Positions 25,241 through 38,350 of a stretch of 64,000 nt of DNA are shown piece by piece. Within the stretch, counting starts at the first letter, position 1; every line of letters starts with the position of its first letter. The notes beneath the pieces are model-generated. The model saw only the letters and a program-made list of their open reading frames with translations. It made no database searches and was not told the DNA's origin. The DNA is from Epiperipatus broadwayi (lineage: Eukaryota; Onychophora; Udeonychophora; Euonychophora; Peripatidae): positions 1,531,361-1,595,360 of the forward strand of contig JAQFVV010000206.1 of assembly GCA_028023455.1 (NCBI GenBank). Direction: 5' to 3'. A program made the translations under genes and the position numbers.

Positions 25241-28088
25241 TTTTAATTATATCAAAAATAAATAATTTGATTTTAAATTAAATTAAAGAGTGAAAATATT
25301 TTGAAATGTTATGAAAAATATAATATTTATATTATTACTTTTTTATATAAATTTGACTGGAAAAAAATCGAATGATTAGTTTCTTGGGAAATTATATGAT
25401 AGAATTAGATTCATCTAGGAACTTTTATCTATTCAAATATAAAAAACTTGCTAATATATATATATATGTGTGTGTGCTTTTTAAAAAATTTTTGAGTAAA
25501 TCCACAGTTTTGTAAGCATCTAGAAAACAAAAATAATTTGGAATTTTAATTTATAAATAATAATTATTTAATTAAATATATCAGACTAATCTGAGTTCAT
25601 TAAAACATTTATTTTTAATAGAACAGCAAACTTAAAATAATTATTTTATTTTATTTCTCTTTCTTATCCAAATAATAGTTCTCTAAACAAATCAGAGCGT
25701 GAAATTTTTGTATGAACAGTTTTTTTTCATGTTTGTTATAAGCACATAGGCATTCAGTCAGAAAAATTCAGAAAAAATATTATATATTTTTTAAAAAGTT
25801 GCATTTGTACAGATAATTCACTTTTTTTTTTTTTAATTCACAAATGAACATACATGTAATATATTAATATTTTAATTTTAAAAATCAAAAGAGATCAATA
25901 AAATTGAATAATGGCAGAATATAGTTTTAGCAGAGCCTTCTCTTTGCTTGGCTTCTTTTGTTATGGATGCCCACAGATATTGGTGAGGTTATTTCAAAAA
26001 CATTGTTCATGTAAGTGAAGATATTATATTTTTAAAATTTATTAAGATTTATGATTATTTTGAAATAATACTTGTTTAATAATTATTAAAAATGAAAAGT
26101 ATACATAACTGTACTGTTATTTTATATGTATATATTTTATTTTTAAAAATAGAAGATAATAACTTCTAGTGTAATATCAATCAAGAAAATGGTAGCTTTC
26201 TGATCAGTACATGTTATGAAAAGAATGTGTCATTACCATCACTGTTTTAAAATAATTTCAGATATTTTGCAAATTGAGAAACAATTTTAATATTTTAAAG
26301 CAGAATTTGTTAGATTTTTTTGAGATTAATATTTAGTCATTCACATTTTGAAAACAAATGTAAGATTTCATTAGTTTTATAAGAATGACTGCTCTGCTGC
26401 CATCCATTTATGACAAAACTCTATTATTGTTATTACAATCTCATTCTTTCAATATTTGCAAAGTTCAAATATAAATTTTTAGATTTTTTTCATTTTTAAA
26501 TAGTACTACCAAATCAAGTTAAATTTATTGAATTCTAATATAGAATAGTGGGTTATTAATAAAATCAAAAACTTACAAAATATTTCTACCAAAGATAATA
26601 ATTAAATCTGACAATGTGTAGGAGAATAAAAGTTACATTTTAATTATTCACAGTTATGAAAAAACAACTGTAATTATTTACAATGATAAAACAGCCTTTG
26701 CATAACTCATAGTGAGGCTAAAGCTCCTCATATCATTCACATCTAATTTTAACTACTGTTGATCAAATTTTACTTGCAGAAAATAGCATGATAATATTAA
26801 ATACAAGGATTAAAAACATTAAAAAGGAATTTAAGATATGAAAATATTGACTCATAATAAATGTTAAATAAAAGTCTCTTATTCTGAACATAACAGAATT
26901 CTAAATGGATTGATGAAATTTTTAATAAGTCTAAAATTATAATATGAGCTGCCAAATCTAAATCAGTGATGAATAATAAAATATGTTAACTAATGATCAA
27001 ACAAAAAAATAGCCAAGAATAAGACCACAAATAAATTTTAGAAAAAGATAAAAGATTATTTTCAATTTATTCACTTTTAAATAGTTTTACATATTTCCAT
27101 AGAGCAGCAACTTTAGCAATTAAACAAAAAATAATTGAAAGATTTAGAGATACGCGTTTGAAAAAAATGGAGAAGATAATGTTATAAATATAAAGTTAAA
27201 ATAAATATTTTGAAGGAAGATGAAAGCAGTTAGTGAGAAAATTTAAAATGAATGCAAATTCAATTAAACGTGAACATAAGTAGAGATGTACAAAACATTT
27301 GTAGATATTACGGAAATAATTTTGGAGGGTGATTAAAAAAAATTTTTAATGAGAAGTTTATGAAGTTTTTAAACAGAAAGTTAAAACAAAGGAATTTATG
27401 AGAATATAATCTAGTTAAGTATAGGCAATATTTATGTGTGTATATTTTTTGGTTTATTAACTAATTAAGTATGGTAGCAATACAGTTTAAGCCTTCCTGT
27501 ATGCCTATTTGCTTTAGCATCCCATATGTATGAAGAGATAGTATATCTAGCAAGTTTCTAAATGAAGTGAGATCTAATACATTCCCAAGGTAAACACAGC
27601 CAATTTTATATACAGTTTAATTCCAACTAAACTTGATATCTACATATAGAATTTATTATATTTCACCATTATTTGGAATCTTGATAGATAACCTACCCAT
27701 ATATTGATCTATGGTTACTAATAGCAAATGGTCATTTTGCATTGATATAACAATCTATTAAGTAGAGGGTTGCTAAAGTGTATTGACAATATGTGTTTAT
27801 TTATCCAATGAACTAAAAATTAATATAAAATTCGGAAGTGTTATATGTACTTATTTACACGCATGATTAGTATCTTATACTTTTTATTAATTGTCACTAT
27901 TAATTATCTGATAAGAAAAAAACAGATAGATGAATAAATTCCCACGCAGATAAATAAAAAATGATGAATGAACAAAGGAAGATGTAATCAAACTATAGAT
28001 TGATAAATAGATTTATTTTTAAAAAATGATTTCATTTGTTTGATTTATTGTTTTATATTGTTTAACTTTTATTTCTTTATTTTTATAG

Positions 28089-28139
28089 GTACACTCAAGG
28101 ATCCAGTTCACCTAAAGACATGATGATTTTGATTGATGT
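28089..28139 (+). CDS. CACNA2D: Calcium channel alpha2/delta subunit, exon B (VWA first strand)
   Basis: The 51-bp exon completes the Trp of exon A and encodes YTQGSSSPKDMMILID plus GT of a Val codon. The acceptor is TTTTTATAG and the donor GTATGT, phase 2 on both sides. SSPKDM.IL.DV is the invariant start of the alpha2/delta VWA domain. The Asp is the first residue of the metal-ion-dependent adhesion site, which is completed as DVSGS by exon C. The small size and isolation between 12.4-kb and 15.7-kb introns make it easy for gene predictors to miss. Confidence 0.9.
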
Positions 28140-29129
28140 GTATGTGTTTATTTTTTTAATATTTATTGATAATTTTATTTCTAATAAGTCTTTATTCAGA
28201 TTTTAGTGGAGTTCTGAAAACAGATTACTGAAACTTTAATACTGAAGAAACTTTCCGGAAAAAAATTTTTTTTGTTTACATTTTAAATAAAGAATCTATT
28301 TAGCAATCAATAATTGGTTAACAATTAATACGTTTTTCTATTTGGACAGATCAAAGTCTTGTAGTAAAACATTCAAAAGAACAAAATAGTGATAATAATA
28401 TTATCAATAATGAACAAGACTGCACAATGATAATTTTGATGAAACTTAGTAGTATAACAAATATATGTAAACAAAAATATTTGTTTTTATATTCTAGAAT
28501 ATTATTCACCATCTGGAAACAAATCAAATGCATTTCTTAGACTGCTCAATTAGCAATGAAGATTAAGATAATATTTCTTTCACAGAAAAAAAGATCTAGA
28601 TAAAATTTTTATTCAAAAATATACTTATACAAATCTTACACTTAGATGATTTTTTATATCCATCTATCAATATGTCTATCAATTTCTCTGAATGCCTGTT
28701 TAAGTGAGTTAATTGTTCAGTCGATTTATATGTTCATCCTTTTTTCCATTTATCTATCTATTTATTCCTACTATTTCTATAATTAGGGTTTAAATTTGAC
28801 ATATGATTTTTTTATGCTTCAATTAAGTTCAGGTTACCAATCCACAGCTAATCCAGATAATTATTCGAGTTGATAAATGAATATTCATTACTATTAGCTA
28901 GAAGATAAAATAATTTTGAAAAATAGCACAAATTCTCATCACCCATAAATTGGTAAATCTAGTGATTATTATCTTCTTCATTGTTTCTTGATGAAGGACT
29001 GTTAGAGAAGTCTTTAGTCAGCAAGGGAATATATAGGAGTGGCTTATTTTTTATTTATATATAAATATATAACTGTATAATCAAATATGTTTATATTTTT
29101 TATTTTGGATAAAGTTGTCAACAAAAAAA

Positions 29130-29640
29130 AAAACTCATCATCCAAAATATTGGACTGAACTTCAATGAAAAGTCTAAAGAAGATTTTTAGATTTAATGAT
29201 CTATCTTTTTCAGTAATGAAATTTGTTTATGATATAATGATCTTTGTAATTCTTTATGGATGTGAAAATTGGATACTTAATAATCATAATAGGCAATATA
29301 TTGTTTGTTTTAAACTATGTCCTGGTCATAAAAAAAATTTAAAAAAATCATGAACAGAAAAAATATGTAAGTCAATAATTTATGAAATTAGAACTAAACT
29401 TTATTGAAAGCCCAAAGAATATTTAAACTGTCATATTTTGATTAAATTCTAAGATAATTTAGCTTATTTAAAAGTATGTAATGCTTGAAAAGATTACAAA
29501 ATGAAACAAAAAGATGGCAATCTGCAATAAAATCCATCTTTTCAATAAGTGAAGAGTATAAAAAAACTAAAAACATAATATGGCAGAAGGAAAGATATTA
29601 TGTAGATGATTACCAAGAGTCAATCTCAATTTGATTGTAC
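29130..29640 (+). pseudogene. Decayed LINE C-terminal fragment
   Basis: The plus strand encodes MIFVILYGCENWILNNHNRQ at about 29236-29295. This resembles the LLYGCE.W.LN...R motif after the reverse transcriptase of RTE-like LINEs (compare [13 protein letters not shown] in the copy at 44.8-46.7 kb). At about 29500-29630 a second stretch, TKRWQSAIKS ... IIWQKERYY, fits the layout of the C-terminal RW..EI/W+ region. The parts are in order but frame-disrupted. Confidence 0.55.
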
Positions 29641-30150
29641 CAAGTAACATATATGTTTGTGTTTATATGCCTACATATTTATTAAATCTATTAGGTAATT
29701 TTCATAGTTGTAGAGTAATGGCCTTGATAACTTTAACTCAACTTGTTACTTATCCCCTGAGCAACTAACAATTTGATCATTTTTTTTATTATGTTAAGCA
29801 ATTACAATGAAAAGTTCATTTAACCAAAAAAAATGTTACCTCATATCAGTATCTTTTTTTTTAATTTATGAGAATTTGAAAAAATAAATTCATTACATGT
29901 TCCAGTAAAATTGTATTTAAATTATTCTTAAAGATTTTTGTAACTTCTTTCACCAATATCACTAATTTTAGTTAACTGTAATAGTTAAGATTTTACTTCA
30001 TTAACTGTAATATAATAGTGAAATTTAATAAGTGATGTATAAAGTCTTTAAAAAATATTTTTTAAATCTGTAAATATTACAAATTATTAAATTGTAAATA
30101 TTTTTAATAACTGATTGTCTTATAATAATACATTTAATTTTCTAAATGCT

Positions 30151-30157
30151 ATGGCAC

Positions 30158-30190
<33 letters not shown>

Positions 30191-30193
30191 ATG

Positions 30194-30243
<50 letters not shown>
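30151..30243. repeat. TA microsatellite with hairpin-forming borders
   Basis: ATGGCACATTATAA before the first TA run is mirrored by TTATAATGTGCCAT-type sequence ending at 30199, giving a perfect-stem hairpin. A second, longer TA run continues to 30243. It is likely length-polymorphic and extrusion-prone. Confidence 0.8.
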
Positions 30244-30248
<5 letters not shown>

Positions 30249-31959
30249 CAATTAGTGCAAACATTATAATATAATATATCAATTATTAATTGTTTCAAAT
30301 AAGTATTAAATTATATCCTGCTATATGCATATCCGCCAATTTTTAACAACATTCTATATTTCTTTAACTTAAATTAAATGTTTTTCCATCATGTTGAGAA
30401 TGACATTTGTTATAACTAATAATAAATGATATAGTAAATATATTGTGTAGCTGCTATAAGTTTTTATTGTATAATTTTATATGTGATACTAAATATTATT
30501 CATATGGTTATTTGAATGAGCTTATTTACAAAATCATGTGTTGTAATGTTAATTATTTGTATATTTAGAATCAGTTACTGCGGTGCACTTTATGTTTATA
30601 TTATTAAGTTCTACTTGGACTTGCTAATGAAACAGTATTAATATAAAATATATCTATTGGGGTAGGGGTTTCTTTTTTATATATAAATCAAATAGTGATT
30701 TAATGATCTAAAAATGTTGGTTTCAGTTTAAGAATAAGGTGGTCATATTATTTTTGATAATATAGTTTTAATTCCAAATTTTTTTGTTGAGATATTTTTA
30801 TTGATTTTATAATACTTCAGTTTGATATTATTACATAGATGTGTGTGTGTGTGTTTATGCGTGCATAATAATATTTACCTATATGTATAAGAAGTAAATA
30901 TCAATTGTATTGACAAGTTAAAAATTTAAAAAAATGTAACTTTTCAATGTTATTTGTACTGTGATTCAAATCAAGTATTATAGTTAGTCGCATTCTTGCT
31001 CAACCAGTGAGCTGAATGATCTGCTACTCGCAATGTTAATTTACTTTTAAAAGCAATTACAGATGTACTTTCAAAAATCCAAACTAATTTATTTTCTTTT
31101 TTGAGAATTTGTTACTTAGGTATATACAGTAAAAGTAGGAAATTGTGTATGTGTGTGTATGAACTTGATTTGTAGCAAAAGAGCGGGGAGCTAAATATAT
31201 GTCTCTAAAAACATTTTGCTTTAATACTAAATATTAAAAAAAAAAAAACTTGTCTTATAACATTTTATTTTTTAAATCTGCTTATATCTAAAATATTATA
31301 TGTGTAAAATAGTTTATACATTGATAAAGTAATCTTAAATTTTTTCAATTTTTGACTGAAAGATTTCTGCATTAAGTCTTGCTTATGTTGAATAGTGAAG
31401 ATTTTTCTGCAAACATCCATTATCGAAGTTAATAACTTGGATTTTTCATATTTCATTTAAGAGCAAATGGAACCTTTAAATACTTTATATCAGTGAAGTT
31501 CTTTTTTGCTAAAGAAAAAAAAAAAAAGAAAACAAAATTCAATGTAACTCAAATCTTTAGGAATTTTGAATGTACTTTTAAAGTACTTACCTTTAAAGCT
31601 GTTGTATAAATAGAAACAACATTCTTTAATACGTCTAATCAAATTTGCTAGAAGTTAAAATATAAAAAGAAACTTGCAGAAGTGAACTTCAATATTAAAC
31701 ACACATACACACATATATAAATTTATGTGTGCGTATCTAACAAATTCTCATTCTGAAATAGACTTTTATTTTAAACGTCTGAAAGTTTCACTGGTATATA
31801 TATTATGATTGTTATTATTATTATTATTAGAAGCTATTAAATCGACTTTAATTTTTAAAATTCATACGAATAATATTTCTTGAGTATACCTAGTCATCTG
31901 TGTGATTTTTTAAACTGATTAAAGACAAACTCATTGCTGCGATAATAGTATTCAATCCC

Positions 31960-33130
31960 CATATTCTTGGACATTCTCCTTTTTAACTACTTTTTACCTA
32001 TCCAAGCATTACATATTTTTCTAATAAATTAGAAAGTCATTTATATCTTAAGCAAATGTTTGGGTTTAATCATGTCAAGTATCCATGTGTTCATTCTTTT
32101 ATTGACCTTCAAATTTTCAAATGTTTTCACTAGCATCTCAATTCAAAAGCATTAATTTCTATCCTTATTTTTAAGTGTCCAATTTTCACATTCTCATAGA
32201 TATAGTTGAAGCATCAAGTATTCTGATTCTTGTTTTTAAGAATAGATCTCTAAACATTAAAGTATTCTCTAGGTTTTTCATTGTAATTCTTCCCACACTT
32301 AGTATGTAATGAATTGTCTTGACTGCTGGATTTGTGATGAATGAAGACAAAAACTGTCAACAAATGTTATGCCTTGCTTGAAATCAATTATACCTATCAT
32401 TAAACAAGATAGTGATCATGTGATGTTTAGTGGTTTATACCTATCATTACACATCTTTGTTTTCTTTATATTTATTCTTAATCTGGACTTTTTAAATTTT
32501 TTTATCATCATTTAATTTTTCCTTGGGAGAATCTTGAAATCTTTGCAAATACTGCAAGTATAATCTTATTAGTATATATAGATTATTGATGTTTTTTCAT
32601 CAATCCTGAATATACATTTATCATCATCTAATGTGGCTTTTATATTAATTATAATAATGGAATAAATTTAGCTCAGTTTAATTCCTTTACCAACATGATA
32701 GCAGTGGAGTATTTTTTCATCATAACTTGTTTTAACAGTAGTTTTTAATTTTTATGCAGATATTTTTTTAAGAATAATGAATATTTTTATAGTAGTTAAC
32801 TGAATCAAAATCTTTGATATAATCAACAACACATATATAGAATTTTTTAAGAAACTGTCTAACCTCTTTATTGCCTAACACACATTAATAATAATGTCCC
32901 TATATCTGACAGAACTACTTCTATGTAAAACTCTAATCTGTGTTGTCCAATTTACTTGCATATGATATAAAAATATATGATATTCTTGTTATCCCATTTT
33001 AACAAAACTTTTTACTTTGATATAGGAATAAAAATTTACTTTTATCCAATTTGAATCAATATGAGGATTAAATGACATAATTTGATCATACTTTCATTGA
33101 TCTTTACTCAGTATCCTGAATTTTTTTTTT
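31960..33130 (-). pseudogene. Decayed LINE, RT domain through C-terminal region
   Basis: On the minus strand VVDYIKDFDSVN at about 32800-32845 matches RT domain A (VDY.KAFDSV). About 650 bases further in the reading direction, near 32140-32205, CENWTLKNKDR followed after a frameshift by NAFE-like sequence matches the post-RT motif. The spacing is that of an RTE-like LINE. Stops and frameshifts are frequent, so it is an old copy. Confidence 0.55.
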
Positions 33131-33215
33131 TATAATCTCAGTGGTCTTATCTTTTAAAAATGATTTCATCTTCCATTATTGAATGATTTTGCTATAGGTA
33201 AGTATCTCAGCTGAT

Positions 33216-33222
33216 GTCTTTA

Positions 33223-33256
<34 letters not shown>

Positions 33257-33271
33257 TAAAGACTAGATGAA

Positions 33272-33309
<38 letters not shown>

Positions 33310-33316
33310 TTCATCT
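33216..33316. repeat. Two adjacent TA hairpins
   Basis: GTCTTTAGTGATATA is inverted as TATATCACTAAAGAC (33216-33263). One base later AGATGAAAGATATA is inverted as TATATCTTTCATCT (33265-33316). Each is a perfect stem extended by (TA)n. The pair probably arose from TA-run expansion at two neighbouring inverted repeats. Confidence 0.8.
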
Positions 33317-34439
33317 CTGCTTTTGCCAAATTTTCTCTCACTAAAATTTTGTTTTGATATAGCAAATTCTTGGAATGATAGCAGTTGTTTTTGTAATAAT
33401 ATTTCCATTTTTAATGTTTGTGAAAATCTTATTATCATATTATTTATTTACCTTTTCTGGATTATCATTGAAATTTTTTATTCAATTTCTTCAAAAAATC
33501 ATTAGCTTTTTTAATTTTGATTCTTCTTTTTTGTTATTAACTTTCCATCTTCTGCTATCTGTTTGATTTTCTAGTTTATGAATCTTACTCAATATTTTTT
33601 TTCCAAATTCTTCTTTAATGATTTGTTTTACTTTCAACCATAATTCATTTCATTCACTATTAATTATATTTCAAACTTTAAATTTATTTTGAAGATAGTA
33701 TTAAAAGCTGAAAGTATGTCCTTTAAATTGCATAAGGGACATTGGAAAAGATTGTATTTATTTGACAACTTTATTCAAGGCTTAAATATGAACAACTCTG
33801 ATCTCTTCCACAAGATGTTTTTGCTCAAGATTTTTTTGATACAATGAAATTATTGTCTGTTTCCATGAATTCTATAAGTTGTGTTTATAGATGCATAGAT
33901 TGCATTTTGTCTACTTAAAAATTATGTTGCCAATATAAAAGATTGTTGAGTTTATAAAAGCTTAACAACTATTAAACTTCTCTATTTTTAATCCAAGCTT
34001 ATTCTACCCAACAGCATTTCTTTTTTTTTTCCATTTTCACCCAAGACATTCTAGTTACCAATTTCTAAAAGTATACCTGTCATAAAAGTTTTATCAAATT
34101 TTATCTTGATCTGATAATAAAACCTTTTATTTATTTATTTATTTATTTATTTTCAAATTGTTGAAACATAGACTTGCATTGTAATAGTGGATGAATGGAT
34201 AATCGTAATATCAAATTATCAATCATCCATAAAATTATTTTCAACAATTGTGCTCAAAATATCTTTTCTATCAATAATAACCAGGTTGAATAATTATAAT
34301 ATATTATCTTGGTCTAAAATCTTTCAAATTTAGTTTACCTTACTTCACAATCTAACAAAACAACTATTGTATAAAACAGAGAAGCATTAAAATAATATAA
34401 AACACTATTACCAAATGCATTGTTCATGGAGGGAGGCTT

Positions 34440-34860
34440 GTCAGATGGTTTTTATGCATGGTCTAAAATTAACTGGATCTGGCTTGTAGTGTTTGTTTGT
34501 TCATTGGGTCTACAATATCTATGCTTGGGTTTGTAGTTGTGGTTTGATGATTTTTAGTTTGCTGATGAAGGCTGCCTTTGGAATGTTTATCTGGATTTGA
34601 GCTTCTGAGATGTAAAAAATATAGTTTTTCTTGTAAGTGTTGTATATGTTGTTTATCTGTTGACTGATATTGTATAATTTGATTTGCAATGCAATGCAGT
34701 GTGAGATGCCGACCTCTTGGTGTACAATATGTATAGGTATGCTTTCTGGATTTACATCGGTGTTTAGATTTATTATAAATGAGGGTATATGTATCCTTTA
34801 GATATATTAAATTAATGATTAAACTTTTCCAAATAGCTCCATCATTCACTGAAAATCTTG
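34440..34860 (+). repeat. Possible PLE-derived relic with hammerhead-like motif
   Basis: GCTGATGAAGGCTGCCTTTGGAAT at 34561-34584 resembles the CTGATGA-stem II-GAAA block of PLE hammerheads. CTGATGA spans 34562-34568, with AGG/CCT (34569-34571 with 34575-34577) as a short stem II, but the second box reads GGAA rather than GAAA. The block continues with TTTATCTGGATTTGAGC. A 126-codon open frame on the opposite strand has a low-complexity Thr/His/Gln-rich translation and is probably fortuitous. Confidence 0.3.
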
Positions 34861-35936
34861 AACAGCATATCCAAGATATGTATTTTTTAATACTATGGTA
34901 ATGTAGCTTTGTGAATCTTTATCCATCACAACTAAAGCATAATTTTTTAATATTGTATCTTGAGTTTGAGATCAACTTTTTAATATTAATCAAAAAATTT
35001 GACTGCTAGGTATCTCAAATTGAGATGGTATGCAATTTTTAACATGGTATCCCACAGTTCCTGTATTGTTAAAGCTTCATAGAATAATAACATGAAGAAT
35101 TGATATACCATGAGGTTTTTATCTGTAACCAATAGATAAAACATAGACCAAAGGGGGGAAATTTCTTGATGAATTAAAGAGTCCTCTCAGTATGATGTTA
35201 TTAAACTTGGTATCTATTGTTTGTAAAGCATTTGGACTCCAATGTGCAGGGGAATCTCAGCTCTCATTGATTTTCATGTTAAAATTACTGATGTATTTTT
35301 GATTACTTTTTCTCAACCAATCTTAAATTATGCTTAATTGTTTGAATGTTGGATTTGGTGGCATTGGAATGTTTTGGTTGAGTTTAAAGTCATCATTGTT
35401 TTGGGAAATGGTTTTGGCACCAGCCACTAGGTTACCTGACTGGTTTGACCACCATTTTTTATCAATAAATAGTAGTTTATTTTTTAATTGCAAATGTGAA
35501 TCAATACTTACTTTTATTGTTTGAATTTTGATTTCTGACTTGTTATATTATTTTTATTGCAAAGTGTGTGGATATTTGATTGTTTTTTCAGGCTTGAATC
35601 CAGAAACTTGAAAAACATCTTGCTAGCAATTACTAAGCTTGCTACATGATATTATTATTATCATCTTTATTATCTTCATTATTATTATTACTTATGCACA
35701 ATAGTCTTCATTTTTATCCTTTTATCTTTATTTAAGTCATAATGCCACAATTTTCTTTTATAATTGATGTCTCATTGTTATATTTTTAAAATACCTTTTT
35801 CCAATGCTCTGCAATCATATATTAGAAATTTAAAATAAATAAATATATATAAAACAATATCTAATAGCAGAACAAATATCTTACCTTGATTTTTTTATTA
35901 TTTTATTTTTTGCAAGGCTTTGGTGATTTTATATTG

Positions 35937-36264
35937 CTAAAGCTATTAATATATGGTGTATCTGAACTTAGTTCAGTCTCATATGGCTATTTGAGTTAGA
36001 TAGTTGGATTGGAAGACATATGGATGTCTGACAATTTCAGATTTTCTATTCGATAGTTATACATTGGATAAATTGCTGGGCTTGTCCTAGTATTCTTAAT
36101 CTCATGATTGAATATCTTGGCACCACACTGGTGATGCCAAAAGCAGAAACCAGTCTGGGGTTGAGGATATTCTCGAAGCTTGTTAAGAGCTTATTTTGCA
36201 AGCTCTATATATAAGATTTGTAAATACAAGCTTTATTAAATTAAGTCATGTGACATCTGACTTG

Positions 36265-36270
<6 letters not shown>
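35937..36270 (+). mobile_element. Hammerhead-bearing unit, single-armed copy (family B)
   Basis: It is collinear with the plus-oriented half of the element at 17.75-18.03 kb (AAGCTATTAATATATGGTGT ... TTAGTTCAGT). It continues through a hammerhead-like block into the tail CAAGCTTTATTAAATTAAG ... GACATCTGACTTGATTTT, which is also present at 43.5 kb and, inverted, at 17.59 kb. There is no inverted left arm. The flanks share GATTTTATAT, but this overlaps the element's own tail, so a duplication is uncertain. A TA microsatellite (36271-36296) abuts it. Confidence 0.65.
36123..36160 (+). ncRNA. Family-B hammerhead motif with one core change
   Basis: In order: CCACA, CTGGTGA (A6 changed to G), stem II TGC/GCA around CAAAA, GAAAC, CA, GTC, TGGGG. 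Stem II is the best paired of the family and sits flush against both core boxes, as expected for a real hammerhead. The core substitution and one mismatch in stem I suggest an inactive descendant. Confidence 0.5.
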
Positions 36271-36295
<25 letters not shown>

Positions 36296-37739
36296 TACTA
36301 TTCTTTATGAAATTAAAAATTCATGGTAATATCTAATTCAACATTTACAATTATCTAGAGAAAATTAATTATTTTTACAGGATATTGAGGAATTTGATAG
36401 TCTTCTGCATTCTCACACCTATAAAAATAGCTTTCTGGGCTTAAATTCTTATAACAATTTGGGTTTAAAATAAAAGAGAACTTATTTTACTTCACTAAAA
36501 TCTAAAAAAAGCACTATTGTATAGGTTAATAGAAAAAACCTATTTAACCTCTTGATTTTTAATTAATAATTGGTTTCCTGTATCATCAAATGGTAATCTC
36601 TATTTATATGGATATAAGCTTTTTATTTCTATTCTTTATGAAATTAAAATTCTATAATATCATTATACAAATATATAAATTATATAACTTCAAATACTCT
36701 CACAAGTAAACAGTTCCTTCTCATAAGGAGCTATATATAATAATAGATTCTTTATTACAAAGTTTATAGATGTAAATATTGATAGTTTAATGAGATATTC
36801 CATGTACATTTTTTATCTGAGTTCTGCTCTGATGTAACTTTCAAGAAACCATTCAACTGAAATGGCACCATCAGTAATATTATTTTTATTTATAAAGATC
36901 AGCTAACATGCAAAAATATTGATGGAATTTATTATGATCAAAACTTCAAGTCTGGAATGGCATGCAATAATTTTTTTAGATCATATTCAGTATGGGCAAA
37001 AGATGAAAAAAGCATACTAGTAGTGATGCATAGAAAGTCACCTTTTAAGCAGAAGGAACATATATAAAAATGATATAAATTATTGCATTAAATTATGCTT
37101 AATGACATTATTATGCCACATAATAATGATTTAAATTTTGTTGTAGACTTTTTGTTTATTAAAATGCTCTGTCCTGTGGTAGTGTCAGAACCAGGAATCT
37201 CAAAATAAAGCTCATCTATGTTATTTTTGTTGTTCAAACATCATAATTTTCTGTGTAATAAATCAGTTTGATTATTTTTTCCTATTATAATAAAAAAATA
37301 ATAATTGAATTTAAAGGAAATTTAATATAACATAAACGGTATGTGTAATATTGCTAAGTGACCATAATTACATTTCTGGATATTGTGCCTCTGTCAGAGT
37401 ATTAAAATTAGGGTAACCTTATGAGAATTATTTAAATATATATGCTATATTTTGTAGAAATATTTATATTTACATTAGTATAAGTTTGTGTACGCCAGAA
37501 AAGTAGAAAATATTAAATATATTTAGATTGCGAACTGATAAGCGGTACATTTAATTAAATAATTTACATTAATTGCAATCGATAAATTCCAAGAAATATT
37601 TATTGATTACAAATATTTCTTGATAAGAGACTAATTAATTAATGGAATAGACTATAAATTACCTTATATGGAAATGAATTCATAAGACACCAATTGATTA
37701 GTTATAGATCTAAAAACATTACCTTATACGAAAGAAAGT

Positions 37740-38350
37740 AATTAATTATGTGAGTAATTAGAAACTATAAATAGAGTAAGGAACAAGGTGCGATGTTCAT
37801 TTTCTGGTTCATGTTGGAGAAAGATGTGACAGTAGCTTCAATGAGAGTGTACCACTCAGTGAAAAATGTGTTTCTGGGCAGCAGCTGAACAGGTCCAAAG
37901 AATTTGGGAAACAGAAGCTGGAGGAAACCATCTGGATAGCATCTAGATGTAACGAGTTGATTTTCCAGCAGATTTCCAGTGAGTTTACTAAGCAAATTAT
38001 TGCCAAGAGGTGGAAGTGATTACAGCTAAAAGAAGCTCATATTGATGGTTGTTGTGCTCTGTGGTGAAGCTAGATGTATTCACATGCAGCTGAATTGGAC
38101 TGGGGGGCAAAGTGTTTGGTAAACAGGGGCCAGTGATAACCATTTTGAAAGCAGCCAGTCTTAAAGTGTGTTGAGGGAAGTGAACCAAATAGAACTCTCT
38201 CTCTCTATATATATATATTTGTGTTGCGAGTATAGCAGACTGTTCGCTATTCTTATTATTCATTGTTTTGTTTGTTGGTATTCAGAATGCTTGCATTTCG
38301 AATACACAGCAATATAATAGACGTGTGTATATTTATATTGTACATATGGG
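37740..38350 (-). other. Unassigned higher-complexity block, possible retroelement relic
   Basis: The region is GC-richer than its flanks. On the minus strand a word resembling an LTR end (CTGCTATACTCGCAACA, near 38222-38240) precedes a TA/GA microsatellite at 38194-38218. Minus-strand open frames of 65-88 codons have no motif I recognise. A solo LTR with adjoining internal sequence is one reading; I could not find a second LTR to confirm it. Confidence 0.25.

Larger units (their letters stand above)
15652..28088 (+). other. Intron A-B of the alpha2/delta gene (12,437 bp, phase 2)
   Basis: The donor is GTAAGT and the acceptor TTTTTATAG. Contents recognised are a LINE relic at 15.9 kb, a hammerhead foldback at 17.6-18.0 kb, an unassigned higher-complexity block at 19.9-21.8 kb, and a LINE relic split by a hammerhead foldback at 24.3-25.2 kb. 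Nothing supportable was seen in 16236-17586, 18035-19879, 21761-24254 or 25241-28088 beyond AT-rich DNA, short TA/TG runs (18027-18048, 25456-25477) and isolated short open frames. Confidence 0.8.

Noticed and set aside
34469-34849. 126-codon minus-strand open frame rich in Thr, His and Gln
   Set aside because: Composition reflects TG-rich DNA; no family resemblance, and the other strand carries a PLE-like motif.
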